Positions 36,893 to 48,540 are shown, counted from the stretch's first letter. The stretch: 64,000 nt of DNA from Bryopsis sp. KO-2023 (GCA_030272585.1 BSYQ01000006.1:1761001-1825000), one strand, 5' to 3'. The notes: a model not told the origin generated them from the letters alone. Numbers and translations: made by a program.

Positions 36893-39580
36893 ATGTTTTC
36901 CTGTGGAAAAAGCGAGCGGAATTTTGTCACTCAGAGTTCTGTTCGTCACGTCTTTGCCTCCTGGGTGGCGCACCCGTTGGAACAAGCTGCTCGTAAAGGG
37001 TTCACAGAAATTCGCGAAACAAGCCGACCGCTCTCCACTGAAGATTCTTGACAAGAACCAAACTCTCGTCGCTGTGATCAAGAACGCGCTGGTGAGTGCG
37101 GGAATCGCCGCCGCCACTTTTACATCAAACAACCACCCTTTTTGGCAGTATCTCTACGAACAATTGACGATGAAGAACGTGGGATATGGCTTTTTGGTAG
37201 ACCCCCCTTGAAGAGGTGCCGTCACATGCATGGCAAGCGATTGTCGCTTCAGAAGACAGACGATTTTTTCACCATGGAGGCTTGGACAACCGTGGGATGG
37301 CAAGGTATTCGACAAACGAACAACGATCAGGTGTCAGAATGCCTTGTCGCCAGCTTCGCCAGTTTTGCTTCGGGATGACCGTTATTCCCAGAGCCATTGG
37401 ACATGCGTCTGAAGCTCAATTCTTGCGTTTGCGTTTGCTCCAGGGCGTTCTTGAGCCTTGGACTCTGTGGTGGAGGATCGACCGTCACGCAGCAAGTCGT
37501 TAAGAACATGGTGCTCTGTCATGTATGTCTCATGGACGCCACTTTTTCGATCTAAGCATCACAGGTTCACAAAACGGCGGCAGCTAAAACCAGATTTTCC
37601 AGTCTAGGACCACCTCCAGAAAGATCATGGAAGCCATCCTAGCGACGAAGCTTGAGCAACATCTCTCGAAAGAGCAGGTGGGGCGAAACTCTGGGGAGGG
37701 AGCCGGGGTCACGCTGCTGGGAATGCTCAGAACTCACTTTAGCTCCCTTTGAACAGATTCTTCAAGTGTATTTGAACAATATCTACTGGGGTCATGGAAC
37801 GTGGGGAATTGGACAAGCTTCGGCTCTGTATTTCTGCAAAGACGTCGCCGATGTTTCGCTCCGTGAAGCAGCCCTCTTGGCAGGTAGGCGTATCTTTGTA
37901 TATTTTGTCGCGTCCCAGCTGTATTGATGGGGGGAAAGAAATGATTGTGATGGAAAAACAGGTATTCTGCCCTCCCCTGAAACGCTCACCCCCCTGCGCC
38001 ACCCAGTCCAGGCCAGAGGCAAAATGAACTGGACACTGTATTGTATGGAGCGAGAAGGCTACCAGACAAGGCCAGATGGCGAACAGACGGTGGAGCCTGT
38101 GTTTCACGAGCTTAAAATTAGATCTGGGAGTGGCGCCCTCCAAATACCAGGTTCCATAAACTTTTCACGGTAGATTTGCTTGGTCGAACTTTGACACTGT
38201 TGAACAGACAGTGCTAACTAAAATGGACGTGTCAGTAGCGCATACATGTTGTTTAGGAATACCCTATCGGGCTCCGCATTTCATTCAGGAAGTTTTACTG
38301 GAGCTTAATCGAATTCATGGTCTCCATGCAAACGAAAGGCTGGTTGGCGCAACTGTGGAAACCACGCTGGATCTGAGCCTCCAGGTAAGTTCTACACTTT
38401 CCTCCTGTGATTGCAACATTGCATCGAATAAGCCATTCAGACAAACTGTCAGTTGATGCTTTTCTTTTCTTCCAGGAAAGAATGGAGGTGGCTGTGGATG
38501 CTCTAAGTGCGAAGAGCAGAAACAGACTTGGGCTTGGAATAGTTTGCATTGAGCGCGGTGGAGGCATCTGTGGTCTGATAGGTGGGATGGATCCATATGC
38601 TGGAGATTGCGGGAGGGTGTTCAGGAAGCGGCTTCAAATAGGTTCGAAAATATATATATATATATATATTGTCTTTCTCCGTAGGCCGTTTTGGCAGAGC
38701 AGGATCTTTTTAATATTCGATAAATCTTTCAAGTGCTCTGATAAAGTAGCTTGTAGAACAGTGAAATATTTGAAAAGGTCTGGAATTGGGTTCGGCAAGC
38801 AAAATACTCAGCAAGCGAATTGAAGGGTAAGGGGTGGCACGATTCTGAAACAAAATGTTAATTGATGACAGATGTGGGGAGGTTGTTTGATTCCCAATGC
38901 AGAGCGACACAAATGTCGAAATGTGCTGTGGAACGTTTTGACCCCAGGTAGGCATCCATTATATATAAGCACAAGAAGTTGGTCAAACCTTCTGACGTTT
39001 TCTTTCTGTCGTTTTTTTTTAGTGATGATGAGTTGCATGATATTTTTGGTGATATTTTTTTATTTTTGCATTATGTTCGACAGGGCATTGCTTCTTGAAT
39101 GCGGAATTCTCCCTGGGAAAAAGGACCATCATGGTCATCATCTCGAAATGACTTTCCTTCAGTTGGTGTCTCTCTGTGGCGTTTTTCGTCGTGAGCAAAA
39201 AATTTCTTGCACTATTTTTTAATCTGCAACTATGGTATTAAAGTTGGTAAATACCAAATGCTTGCAACTTTTCGCTTAGAATTTTTTTTGCAATTTGGAT
39301 TTCTTCCCCGGTCAATGAAGGCACATGTGAAGATAAGAGCACACAATGTTTTCGAATGCAAAAATGTAGCAAACCTACTCACAGCATCATTTTCTGCAAT
39401 TTTTTTCCACCACAGATGGGGTGCACTCTGAGCCTTTCCTCATATCTAAAATCGCAACAGCTCAAAAAAAGATAATTCACCGACACCGGCCTGAAGAGAG
39501 GAAAGTGAGCAGAAAACACAGGATTGTTAAACTGAATGGGAATGGCGATCAACAAAGCGAAGGAAACCCATGGCTCAGAG
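36893..39580 (+). pseudogene. Class A penicillin-binding protein (GT51 + transpeptidase), apparently decaying
   Basis: Bifunctional peptidoglycan synthase of the type nuclear-encoded in plants and algas with plastid peptidoglycan. Glycosyltransferase block: VSLRTIDDEERGIW, WQAIVASEDRRFFHHGG (catalytic Glu), GGGSTVTQQVVKNM, ILQVYLNNIYWGHGTWGIG and LREAALLAGILPSPE. Supported exons: about 37143-37304, 37444-37522, 37608-37677, 37757-37883, 37962-38150, 38257-38384 (YRAPHFIQEVLLEL, TTLDLSLQ), 38476-38641, 38685-?, 38872-38947, 39084-39190 and 39416-39580 (GVHSEPFLISKI). Lesions: reading frame breaks at the C run near 37201-37206 and upstream at the T run near 37138-37142, and near 37610; the exon holding the expected Ser-x-x-Lys reads RAGSF then TAA at 38711 and TAG at 38747. 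The S-x-N site reads SQC. No KTG motif is found before the repeat at 39697. Start codon uncertain. Confidence 0.75.
38651..38668. repeat. (TA)n microsatellite
   Basis: An 18-base TA run within an intron of the penicillin-binding protein locus. Confidence 0.9.
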
Positions 39581-39696
39581 GTGAGGTCTTTTGGGATTAT
39601 GCACTATAAATTTTATCAGACATTTTTCTTACCGTATTAACCGTTGGCCCCTGCCTCAGGAAAAAGGGGAAATGTTATGTACGTCTGTTTGTGTGG

Positions 39697-42140
39697 AATG
39701 CAAACGGGGTTTCTTAAATGCTCGATTTGGTTGTGAGAATTCGAGTCATCAATCCTACTGAAAATCTCTCAGGAAAACTCGGAAACTGCCGGTGGCATGT
39801 TGGCTTTCGTGGAGAAAGAATTATTGGAGTGCTTGTGGAGGGCGCAACCGATACGCCATTGGAATCTCCAGTAGAATCCCCAGCTCGTTGGTTCGACACT
39901 GTTGTGCAATGCATGTAATGAATGCATGTAATGAAACAGCAAGTACAAAATTGATGCTTGTTTGGTTGGAGCAAAAGCCCAACATTTCACCAGAGGATCT
40001 CAGGGCTTCACCAAATGAAAGATTGAGTGTTTCGTTTTAAAAAAACAATGTGCACATGAGTGGTGTTGGGCATTTTATCCCTCACCAATTCAATCAAAAT
40101 TCAATCGAGGATATAAGTACTTACTTGTTTTGGTATGTTCAGCACCAGACCGCAATCCTGCCTTGGATCCTCCCAACACCTTTCAAAAAAAGATTTCAAA
40201 AAAGTATGGCTGGGAAAACTTGGCTGACAAGCAAAAAAATCAAAGACATTGCCCCCCCCCCCCCCTTGGGTTGCAATTCTGACAGCCAGCACAAAGAGAA
40301 CAGCAGCGAAATCCTTGCTGGGGTATCACATTACACACCTATGTTTCTGCCTAATCAGGCCTCAAATCATGCTCAGATGCTTCAAACAAGTTAAAAATAC
40401 CCATGGAAGCTTTTACAAAAGCGAAAACAAAACGTCCCTCTCTTCATTGTTCAAATGATATCGGCTCTCTTGACAGCCGACTGTTCAAGCACCAAAACTG
40501 TGCCAGCAAATTTCTCTGCAAATTCCAAATGGCCGATTGTTTCACATTTCATATTTCCCAACATTGGGACCATAATCCTGACTGACATGCTGTCAACACA
40601 ACCAAAACTACGCAAGGAAATGTTTTTCAAACAGCCCACTATGTTTTTTTTCTTTTTTCTGGGTGGTTCAAAAATTTTCTCTCCACCAACTATGCTCGTT
40701 TTTCAAAACAGTCAATTTTTTTTTTATTTTTTCTGGGTGGGTCAAGATGCTTTTACCCACCAACCATGCTTGCATCTGAAAACAGACTTTCTTTTTAGTT
40801 TTTTCTGGGTGGTTCTAAGATCCTTTTCCCACCAACTAAGCTCACTCTTCAGAAAACAGGCCAGCCAGCACACGAACTGGTCAAACACCACAAAATGAAC
40901 CCTAATAATCATATTGCAATATTTTTTTTTGTTTTTTCTGACCCTCGACTTCACCCTTAAGCACACAAAAGGCTCCGAAACCAACGAAACAATTCCATCA
41001 ACCAGCACTTGATGGTTCCTCCTCCAAACTTCCCTTGGCTCCACCTCTGAACACTCTTCAAAACTCCATGACTGGCTGTCCCAAACAGGCCGCTTGGAAC
41101 TTGGGCCCACAAGATCCTCTGTTTGCTCATGGCCCAACGTAGGGGGGTCCGGTTTCTCCATCTCGAAAATATGCCACCACTGCGACCAGGACCCAGCCTC
41201 GAGGACGGGGAGTTTCGACAGATGCCTGCTCCGGAGAACAGACTGGGCCAGCCGGGCGATTAAAGACTTGGTTTACTTATACCCCAAGCGGCGGGTCCGG
41301 AACCATCATCTTCCTTATTCTCCACCACTCTTCGATTTATCGAAGCCGGACCCGCACGCTTGGTGGGGAAGTTTCTACACCTACCCTTGGAATATCCATG
41401 CCAAGGGGTTCTTCGGAGCATCGTCGGGTTGCACAAGTGGAGCTCGAAGGAGCACGTGGCTGGACCAAAAAATTGGCATCTCGTTAATATCTGTCAACCC
41501 CGGCGGCTCCAAAACTGATGAGCAATCCCTCCCGTAACACAACGACAGACGCAAGAGCGGGAACGAAAGCGAAAAAGAATCTCAACAAAGCAAGGAAACA
41601 TGTTTAGCGCCGACGACGAAGTTAGCATCGGCCACGTTGCCGTGAGGTTGCGAACTCGATCGCGGGACGGTGGTATCCATTCCTTCCTTACCTTGGCTTT
41701 CGTGCACTTTTCGGGTGTCGAGGGGGTGTCCATTTCGGTGCACGCGTCGGTTTGGACGTGCGTGGCTGCCATTGTTTTTTTCTGCTGGTCCTGGAGCGGT
41801 TTTGCAGGTGGTGCAAAATTGAACTTCAATCTGAAAAAGTACAAATAATGAGTCCAGCTAGATTCTGGCGGTACCGCCAGAGTCTTACGCAAAGCAGTGG
41901 TTTGGGTGCCCGACATAGCCTCTGGCTCAGCCTCTGTTCGACCAGGCGCCAGTTTCAGAATGCATGCTCATTACTAAACGTATACAACAGAAGGTAAGAA
42001 TAATAAAATAGTTTTTAAAATTTTGACTAGTGTTATATATTTGTTGCATACATTTTTTTGTGATGTAGAAAAATACATACACCTGTAGAGATGGGCCTTG
42101 AACGAATGAATAAGTAATTCTGGAAATTTTCAAAGGGGAA
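39697..42140. repeat. Right arm of the long inverted duplication
   Basis: Reverse-complement copy of about 1745-4668, including the 75-base tandem units (about 40640-40865) and the 147-residue open frame (41094-41537). It begins about 115 bases after the last recognised penicillin-binding protein exon, so the arm may have been inserted into or next to that gene. Confidence 0.85.
41840..41950 (+). pseudogene. Remnant of duplicated NDC80 exon 1
   Basis: Keeps the two flanks of the NDC80 exon (GGGTGCCCGACATAGCCTC, and GTTCGACCAG at its end) but lacks the roughly 460 bases between them, so the CH domain is gone. The 5' splice site after GACCAG reads GCGCC instead of GTGCC in the intact copy. On the duplicated arm the gene would read along the plus strand. 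Confidence 0.75.
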
Positions 42141-42383
42141 AAATAACAGCACAAATTAAGAGGGGAAGTTTTGATGTTTTGCTTTTCACTTATTGTGGTT
42201 CTGTGGAGTGGGGGAGTTCTTATAGGAGCTTCACACTTCCCATTTTCTGGAAAAAGAAAAAGCGGGCACGCTATTCCTGTTCAATGATTGTGCTCGATCG
42301 AGTCTGTGGACTTCTGGTAGCAAGTTTAAAAAAATCATAAAAAAAAAAAAATTGTGTTGCCACCAATCCAGTCCCAAAATTTT

Positions 42384-43020
42384 ATGTGGCATGTGAAAAC
42401 TGGGGACCCCATAATCAGGGTCAGTCTTGGGGAAACACCTCGTCCATGCGAGGCTTCCTGGTGGGTTGTCAAGACCCCCTCTGAATTCGCAGTCATTGAC
42501 AAATTCTCAGGGCTGGAAATCAGACGAAGACGATATGATCCATTAAACCGAGGATTTCCCAGCGGTCACTCGAGAATTGAAGGAAGCATCAGGAGCGGCT
42601 TCCCTGGTGATTTGGACCGAAAGGGAGGCCTTTTCAAAGGATGCTGCCACGGCAAGAACGTTTTCTGTTCAGGGAAAGGGGGCTCAACGATGTGCAGGAT
42701 TTCCCCCCATGGATCCAAAATTGGGGTGGCAGTTTTGGGCAGCGAAAAAAATCTCCATCTCATTCAGGAGGGGGAGAGCAGCATTCAAGTTTGGGATTTG
42801 GTGGGTGAGATGACTTACAAAATTCCATTAGTCAGGCTGGATGTGGGTCTGACTCCAGAGACTTGCTACATTGGGGGTCGAAAACCTACGCAGGGCTGTG
42901 GGGATGCAAGTTTGGAAGCAGCTCCTTTCGCATTTCGACTTATCCGAAAACGGCAAGAGGTTGGTCGCGTGGGATGTGTCGACCTCGGCTCGTCTGTGGG
43001 AGATCGGAAGCTCGGGATAG
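42384..43020 (+). CDS. WD40-like exons, structure unresolved
   Basis: Several short stretches resemble WD repeats. After the acceptor GAGGATTTCCCAG at about 42560, a frame reads AASLVIWTEREAF and AQRCAGFPPMDPKLG; after a possible 54-base intron (42805-42858) the same frame continues with HFDLSENGKRLVAWDVS and ARLWEI to a TAG at 43018. Another frame is open from 42354 to the donor at 43041 and includes SSIQVWDLVG. Which frame is translated cannot be settled by eye. The first residues (MWHVKTGDPIIRV) also look WD-like. Sequence up to about 42375 is repeat-derived, so the 5' end may have been rebuilt or lost. Confidence 0.35.
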
Positions 43021-43160
43021 TGCACGGCGCTGAAAACTCGCAGTAAGTTATCGTGTGTTGCATCGTCTCGAGTTGCTTCCTCTTTTATTCCTTTTCCTTG
43101 CTGCGTGAATATGCTTACCCTTATGGTTTGGACCTGTTCTGAGCCACCGCTTGCATTCAG

Positions 43161-45375
43161 GTCTGAATATATGTGGGGCCTGCGTTTCATCAAGTTGGCT
43201 GCTGCCGTCACCAACCGGGATCAAAATCAGATCCGAGGTAGGGGTTGCGCCGAGGTACCGCCGAGGTGACGCCGTGGAGCGTCTGGTCAGGTCGTCAGTC
43301 CAAGGAAAAGTAGAGCTGTCGTGCATGCACCGAGCGAATTCGAGAGGCGGCCCCTGACTATCGCACTTTTCCCCGTTGGAGCGAATTCGAGAGGCGCCCC
43401 TGAGCAACGAACTTTTTTTGTTGGAGCGAACTTGACGTCGAGATGGCTCGTCGGAGGAGGAACACGCTGTACAGCGGTTTGAGAGGTTAAAATTGGTGAA
43501 AGAAGGGCTCTTTGGTATTATTATCATGTTGATTGTGCTCTGGAATTCAGCATATCCCCATAGGGGCAGCTGGGGGACCTTGGGGGGGGCTGCCCCTCCC
43601 CAAAAACACTCCTCTCCCCCAGATTTTGCGGTGCACCAAGAGATAATCCCCCAAAAAATCCCAAAAAAACAAAAAAAAACCAAACGTTGCTATGTCTTGT
43701 TTTTCTGAACAGCCCCCAATTTTTTCTTTGCCTTCCAAGTTTATCATCCTGGATACCCCTATGCATATCCCCTAATATGTCTTTTTTGATTCCAGTTGGG
43801 GGAGTCGGTCCCTATCTAGTGTTCATCAGTGGGGTCTGATATCTTCATACAAATGAGATACTTCAATGTGAATTGATTTTTTATTGCGGGAAAAAAGCCA
43901 GATTGCTTGTTTCCCTAGTGCAATTTTCTTTCTGAGCGCACACACTTTTTTTCAACGTTTTCAGAATTCCATTCTTGCTGCTGAATCATCTCTTACCCTG
44001 ATTTTTTTGATCCCTGTGAGTTTTCTGTAGGATAGTTAAACATTATGAAGCTGTTGAAAAAAAATCCAGCATGGATTATGTTAATAGGGATTCAATTTTT
44101 TTGGTTTTTTTTTCAGATGCGCCCATTTTTTGCGATGCCAACAACCCGCCCGCCCTCTGTGTGAAACCCAACACAGGGGGTTTGGCATCAATTGCGGAGG
44201 ATGAAGATCAGCCCACCACCCCATCCATCCAGCCCACCACCCCGTCCGCCAGCCCGTCCGTTCAGGCCACCACCCCACCCATTATCCCGTCCATCCAGCC
44301 CACCCAGCCTGCCAGCCTGTCTGTCATCCCGTCCGCCAGCCCGTCTGTGATCCCGTGCCCCAGCCCATCCGGTCAGGCCACCACCCCACCCATTATCCCG
44401 TCCGTCCAGCCCATCCAGCCTGCCAGCCTGTCTGTCATCCCGTTCGCCACCCCGTCTGTCCTCTCGTGCCCCAGCCCGTCCGGTCAGGCCACCACCCCAC
44501 CCATCATCCCGTTTGTCCAGACCACCCAGCCCGTCAGCCCGTCCGTCCAGCCAAAAAATGGAGATCGAAGAAAAGAGGGTGAGGACGTGGTGATGGCAGA
44601 ACCTCCCACGATTTTGCAGACCGTTCCGGGAGAGAAAGTGGGGTCCAAAAGGAAAAGGGATGATGATCGAATGGAGCTTGACGAATCAGGGCGCATCTTG
44701 ATCGCTGGAAGGAGATTGAAGAAGGTTCGACGAGTACCACCAAAGAAAGCGAAAGAGGAGGAGGTCAGCCGGATGCTCCACTCCATCAAAGTTTTCACTA
44801 GCTTTTTTGCCGGTGGGGAGACAGATGAGGATCAATACAAGGTGAGTTTTAGTTAAAAAAAAAATTCTGGGTGGTACCTCTTTTGCTTCAAAGAAATAAA
44901 ATAAAACTGAATAGAAGGTAATAAGTATATATATGTGTAAGTTCAAAGAGTTTTTTTTTTTCCCTTGAAAACAAATGATGGTGTGTCTGTTTTTTTTTGT
45001 GGTTTGTTTTCTTTGATACGAATTTAAAAAATGCAATCAGCCAGATTATATGAGTTGGTTCGAAGTTTTTTTCTTTTTTTTTTCTCTCCATAAAAACAGA
45101 TGATGTAATGTGGCGTCTTTCTTTACCTTTATCTTATTTTTTAATTATTTTTTTTCTAATATATTATAAATCCAATCGGCCAGATTTTAGAAGTCAGTTT
45201 TTCAAAGGTGTCTTTCCCTCCCCCCTCTGAAATCAGAAGATGTTATTATATCCTTCTTGTTTTGTTTTCTTTTATATGAATGCGAAAAAGAATCTGACTG
45301 GCCAGATTGTCTAAATGTTTATTTTATTTTTTTTCGGTTTGTATTCAGAGCTTCATGCATGAGGAGCTGAGTTGA
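43161..45375 (+). CDS. Protein with Pro/Ser/Thr tandem repeats and basic nuclear-type segment
   Basis: Three exons in phase: 43161-43237, 44117-44841 and 45349-45375. The upstream exon is uncertain: the donor at 43041 would join in phase from the long frame of the WD40-like locus, so the two loci may be one gene. Exon 2 encodes about ten imperfect repeats of the kind ATTPPIIPS.QP and ASLSVIPSASPSV, then an acidic/basic region with GSKRKRDDDRMEL and RRLKKVRRVPPKKAKEEE, a plausible nuclear localisation signal. The last exon adds SFMHEELS and a stop. No catalytic domain is visible; the repeats suggest a disordered scaffold. Confidence 0.5.
44209..44553 (+). repeat. Coding minisatellite (CCACCCC/CCCGTCC-rich)
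   Basis: Imperfect direct repeats, with a higher-order unit of about 110 bases (GGTCAGGCCACCACCCCACC recurring at about 44263, 44371 and 44482). The repeats stay in frame throughout, giving the Pro/Ser/Thr tract. Confidence 0.8.
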
Positions 45376-46089
45376 CATTGGCGAAAAAGCCCCAACCGAG
45401 CATTCGAAGTCATGAGGAATCTTCGAATCCAGGCCATCAACAGAAATAGCCTCCATCTCTTCGACCAGGTTTGTTCTATTTAAAAACACATGTAACCCTT
45501 CCAAACGCAAAGCAATAAATAACGCTCGAAAGTAAGAAAAAACAACTGCAGACCGAAAAAACCCTTTTAATAATAGTTCAGCAAATTTTATTGAACCTTT
45601 CGTTTGGCACTCGATGAAGATTTAAAAGAAAAAAGTGTATGTGTATTCCATTCCCGATATAAATTTTGGCAGTTCATTTTTTTTTTTTACATCCATGCCC
45701 CACAACATCGATGTTTCAGCCATTCTGATTTTCTTTTTTGTTCATTTTGTCGTGTTTATCGTGGGTTTTCTTTTCCAGCCAAATATTTTCAGCCACATTT
45801 GCTGGCAAATGGAATTGAATGAATTGTTGATTGTTGTTGTTTTTTTCCAGCCGAAAATTTTCAGCCATGGTTGAGAAAAGAATGAATAGTTGGTCGACTG
45901 ACAATGTTTTTTTGTTGTTTTTTGGTTTAGGTGATGAACGAATCCAACTATATTCAGTGCCATGGGACGGTCGCCAATGGATTCTACCCATTGTTTTAAC
46001 CCCAAAAAGCAAACAGAGCAAATGCGCAGCATTGGATGGTTAAAAAAAAACAAAGAAGAAAATTTGGATAAAAAAAGACGAGAACTGAT
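45376..46089. other. Intergenic stretch
   Basis: A- and T-rich. A short AATATTTTCAGCCACATT/AAATTTTCAGCCATGGTT pair recurs at about 45783 and 45853. No exon was recognised. Confidence 0.5.
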
Positions 46090-46640
46090 TTGGATTCGAA
46101 AAAAAAAAAAGTGCTATTGGGGTCAAAAGAATTCGCAAAAACAAAAAAGAAAAATCAGTAAGAAACAATCTTGCGGTTGTTTCTTGGAAAATTAGCGATT
46201 CTTTTGGGGTTATTGGCAGCTCAAATGGCTGTGATTTTTGAAAAAAAAAAAGTGGAAAAAAGTAAGAGGGGTTAAAAGAATTCGCAAAAACAAAAAAAAA
46301 ATCAGAAAGAAACAATCTTGCGGTTGTTTCTTGAAAAAATTAGCGATTCTTTTGGGTTATTGGCAGCTCGAATGGCTGTGATTTTGAAAAGAAAAAATTG
46401 AAAAAGAAAAAAGTAAGAGGGGTCATAAGAATTCGCAAAAACAAAAAAAAAATCAGAAAGAAACGATCTTGCGGTTGTTTCTTGAAAAAATTAGCGATTC
46501 TTTTGGGTTATTGGCAGCTCAAATGGCTGCGATTTTTGAAAAAAAAATTGAACTGGAAAAAAAAAGTGTTATTCGCAAAAACAAAAACAAAAAAACAGTA
46601 AGAAACAAATCATTGTTTCTTCAAAAATTAGCGAATAGCG
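46090..46640. repeat. Four tandem units of about 140 bases
   Basis: Each unit has TTCGCAAAAACAAAAA, then AGTAAGAAACAATCTTGCGG, TTAGCGATTCTTTTGGG and TTATTGGCAGCTCAAATGGC. Copies begin at about 46130, 46280, 46430 and 46575. No open frame is conserved across units. Confidence 0.8.
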
Positions 46641-47259
46641 AATTAGGTTCAATTCTGCAAGGGGCAGAATGTATAGAAGGGGGCAGGTTTGAAAAAATAT
46701 ATATATATATCTATATATAGATGTAGTTTGGGATATGCAAAATGAAAAAATTGAATGAAAATGAAAAAAAGAAATTGAATGTGAACAGTTCAACCATGCC
46801 AGAATCGGGGGGGGGGCTGAAAAGAAAAGCTTTTCATGAAAAAAAAAATAAAAAAATTGGGGGTTAAATTCGCAGAAGGTGAATCAGAGCTGGAAAAGTT
46901 TTTCTTGTTTAGAAGGGATTTTTTCTTTCATTTCCAAAACACAAAAAACAATGAGGTTAAAAAATAAAAAAAATAAAAAATGGATTGTTCACAAAAAACA
47001 AGATGGATTAACTTTATCAAAAAAAAATAAAAATTGATTTACGTTGAATTCGTCAATTTGAGTTTTTTTGGGAGGGATCTTGGGAGCCATTTCTGGCTGT
47101 TAAGAGTGGGGTAAAAATTTCTTCTGGGTGGAGTTATGGAGGATGGTTTGGATTGGCAGTGGGGAAACACGAAATTTTGCTGGGTGGAGTTTTTGGGGGA
47201 AACCGGATGGAAGGGTTTCAATTTGAAATCGTAAACATAAAGTAACACACTGTCGTATA
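46641..47259. other. Low-complexity intergenic stretch
   Basis: Mostly A-rich, with a short TA run near 46701. Nothing else was recognised. Confidence 0.5.
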
Positions 47260-47742
47260 TTCCCACCCTCTAGTCCCTTTGAGGTTTTTTTTTTCAATCC
47301 TCGAAAAAATGGGCGGGGGACAGAAGAGGGTGGGATATATTTTTGAGAGATTTTGGAAGTATCCGGGGACTTGACTAAAGAAATAAAAAAAAGGAAAATT
47401 CTGGTGGTGCTAGAATCGAATCCAAAGTGAAAAGAGCATGTGTTCATTTGAGAGGTGGGGATATTTCTGGAACCAGACAAAAAAAAAGACAAGAATAAAA
47501 AAATGGTATCTGAAAGGACCAAAAAGAACTGGAAAAAATGGAAAGAATCAAATTGAAGTGGGGATTCAGATAAAGATGAAAAAAACGATTCTGATTTTCT
47601 GGTTTGGTTTTATTTTTATTTTCCTATTGATGGGAATGATTTTTTTTTTTAATGGATGCGAGGCGGAATGGATGGGAATTTCGATTCTTATTTTTGTTCT
47701 TTTATTGATTTTGATGGATGCAGCGGATCCTTACTATTTTTT

Positions 47743-47890
47743 TGATGGCAGCAGATTCTTTTTTTTTTCATTCTACTATTTTTTTCAAGGCAGCGGATTC
47801 TTTTTTTTTTCATTCTACTATTTTTTTCAAGGCAGCGGATTCTTTTTTTTTTCATTCTACTATTTTTTTCAAGGCAGCGGATTCTTTACT
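47743..47890. repeat. Three to four tandem 43-base units
   Basis: Unit GGCAGCGGATTC, T-run, CATTCTACTA, T-run, CAA. The near identity of adjacent units suggests recent slippage or unequal exchange. Confidence 0.85.
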
Positions 47891-48000
47891 TTTCTTCCCA
47901 ATTGATGGGAAGTATTTCTTGATTTTTGCTGGACCATTCTTTAGTTTTTCTTCACCCCCCCCCCCCCCCCGAAACCCCATAAAAAAATAAAAAAACTGTA

Positions 48001-48080
48001 AGGTGTATCACCACCAACCTCTCGGTGAGGGAGGTCGGTGGTAATGGACTGAACAGCCCACCTCAACATGGGTGGCTGAA
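48001..48080 (+). ncRNA. Candidate structured element, copy 1 (two hairpins)
   Basis: Hairpin 1 at 48010-48042: basal stem ACCACC/GGTGGT, an A.C mismatch, apical stem ACCTC/GAGGT and a 9-base loop. Hairpin 2 at 48054-48078: CAGCC.ACC pairing with GGTGGCTG. Preceded by GTAAGGTGTATC and followed by AAAAGGGCAGTGGG. Strand and transcription are unknown. Confidence 0.35.
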
Positions 48081-48454
48081 AAGGGCAGTGGGCGGGGGAC
48101 AAAAAAAGTGGGGGATGTTTTTCGAAATATTTTAAAACTTTGCTCGGGTTTCGGATGAAATCAAACTTGAAAAAGAAACGTTTCTAATGGTGTTTGAATC
48201 GGATCGAGGGAAAAAAGTTCTTGGGTTTGTTCGAGAGGTGGGGATTTTTAAAAAAATGGGTGTATGGAGGAAAAAGAACTGGAAAAATGGAAAGAATCGA
48301 ATTGAACATGAGGATGGAAGAAATGATTGTGAATTTCTGGTTTGGATTTTACGATAGAAATAAGACGTGTTTTGGGGATATATTCGAATTTGCTGGACTG
48401 CCCCTTAAGTTTTTCTTCCCCCTGAAACCCCATAAAAAATAAATAAAAAATGTA

Positions 48455-48540
48455 AGGTGCATCACCACCAACCTCGCAGCAAGGGAGGTCGGCGGTAATG
48501 GACTGGACCGCCCACCTCAATATGGGTGGCTGAAAAGGGT
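48455..48540 (+). ncRNA. Candidate structured element, copy 2 (two hairpins)
   Basis: Same organisation as copy 1: 48464-48496 with ACCACC/GGCGGT (one A.C mismatch), apical ACCTC/GAGGT, then CCCACCTCAATATGGGTGG as the second hairpin. It is embedded in a longer diverged tandem unit also shared with 47440-48100. Confidence 0.35.

Noticed and set aside
38711-38749. Reassigned TAA/TAG codons that would keep the PBP intact
   Set aside because: TAA ends the cyclin and TAG ends TMEM208 at the expected places, so both are ordinary stops here.
36893-39580. Bacterial contamination as the source of the PBP sequence
   Set aside because: Exons are separated by GT-AG introns with consistent phase and lie between typical nuclear genes.
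42384-43040. Continuation of the PBP transpeptidase domain beyond the duplication arm
   Set aside because: Faint similarities such as VVKTPSE were considered, but motifs in this stretch fit WD repeats better, and no KTG block is present.
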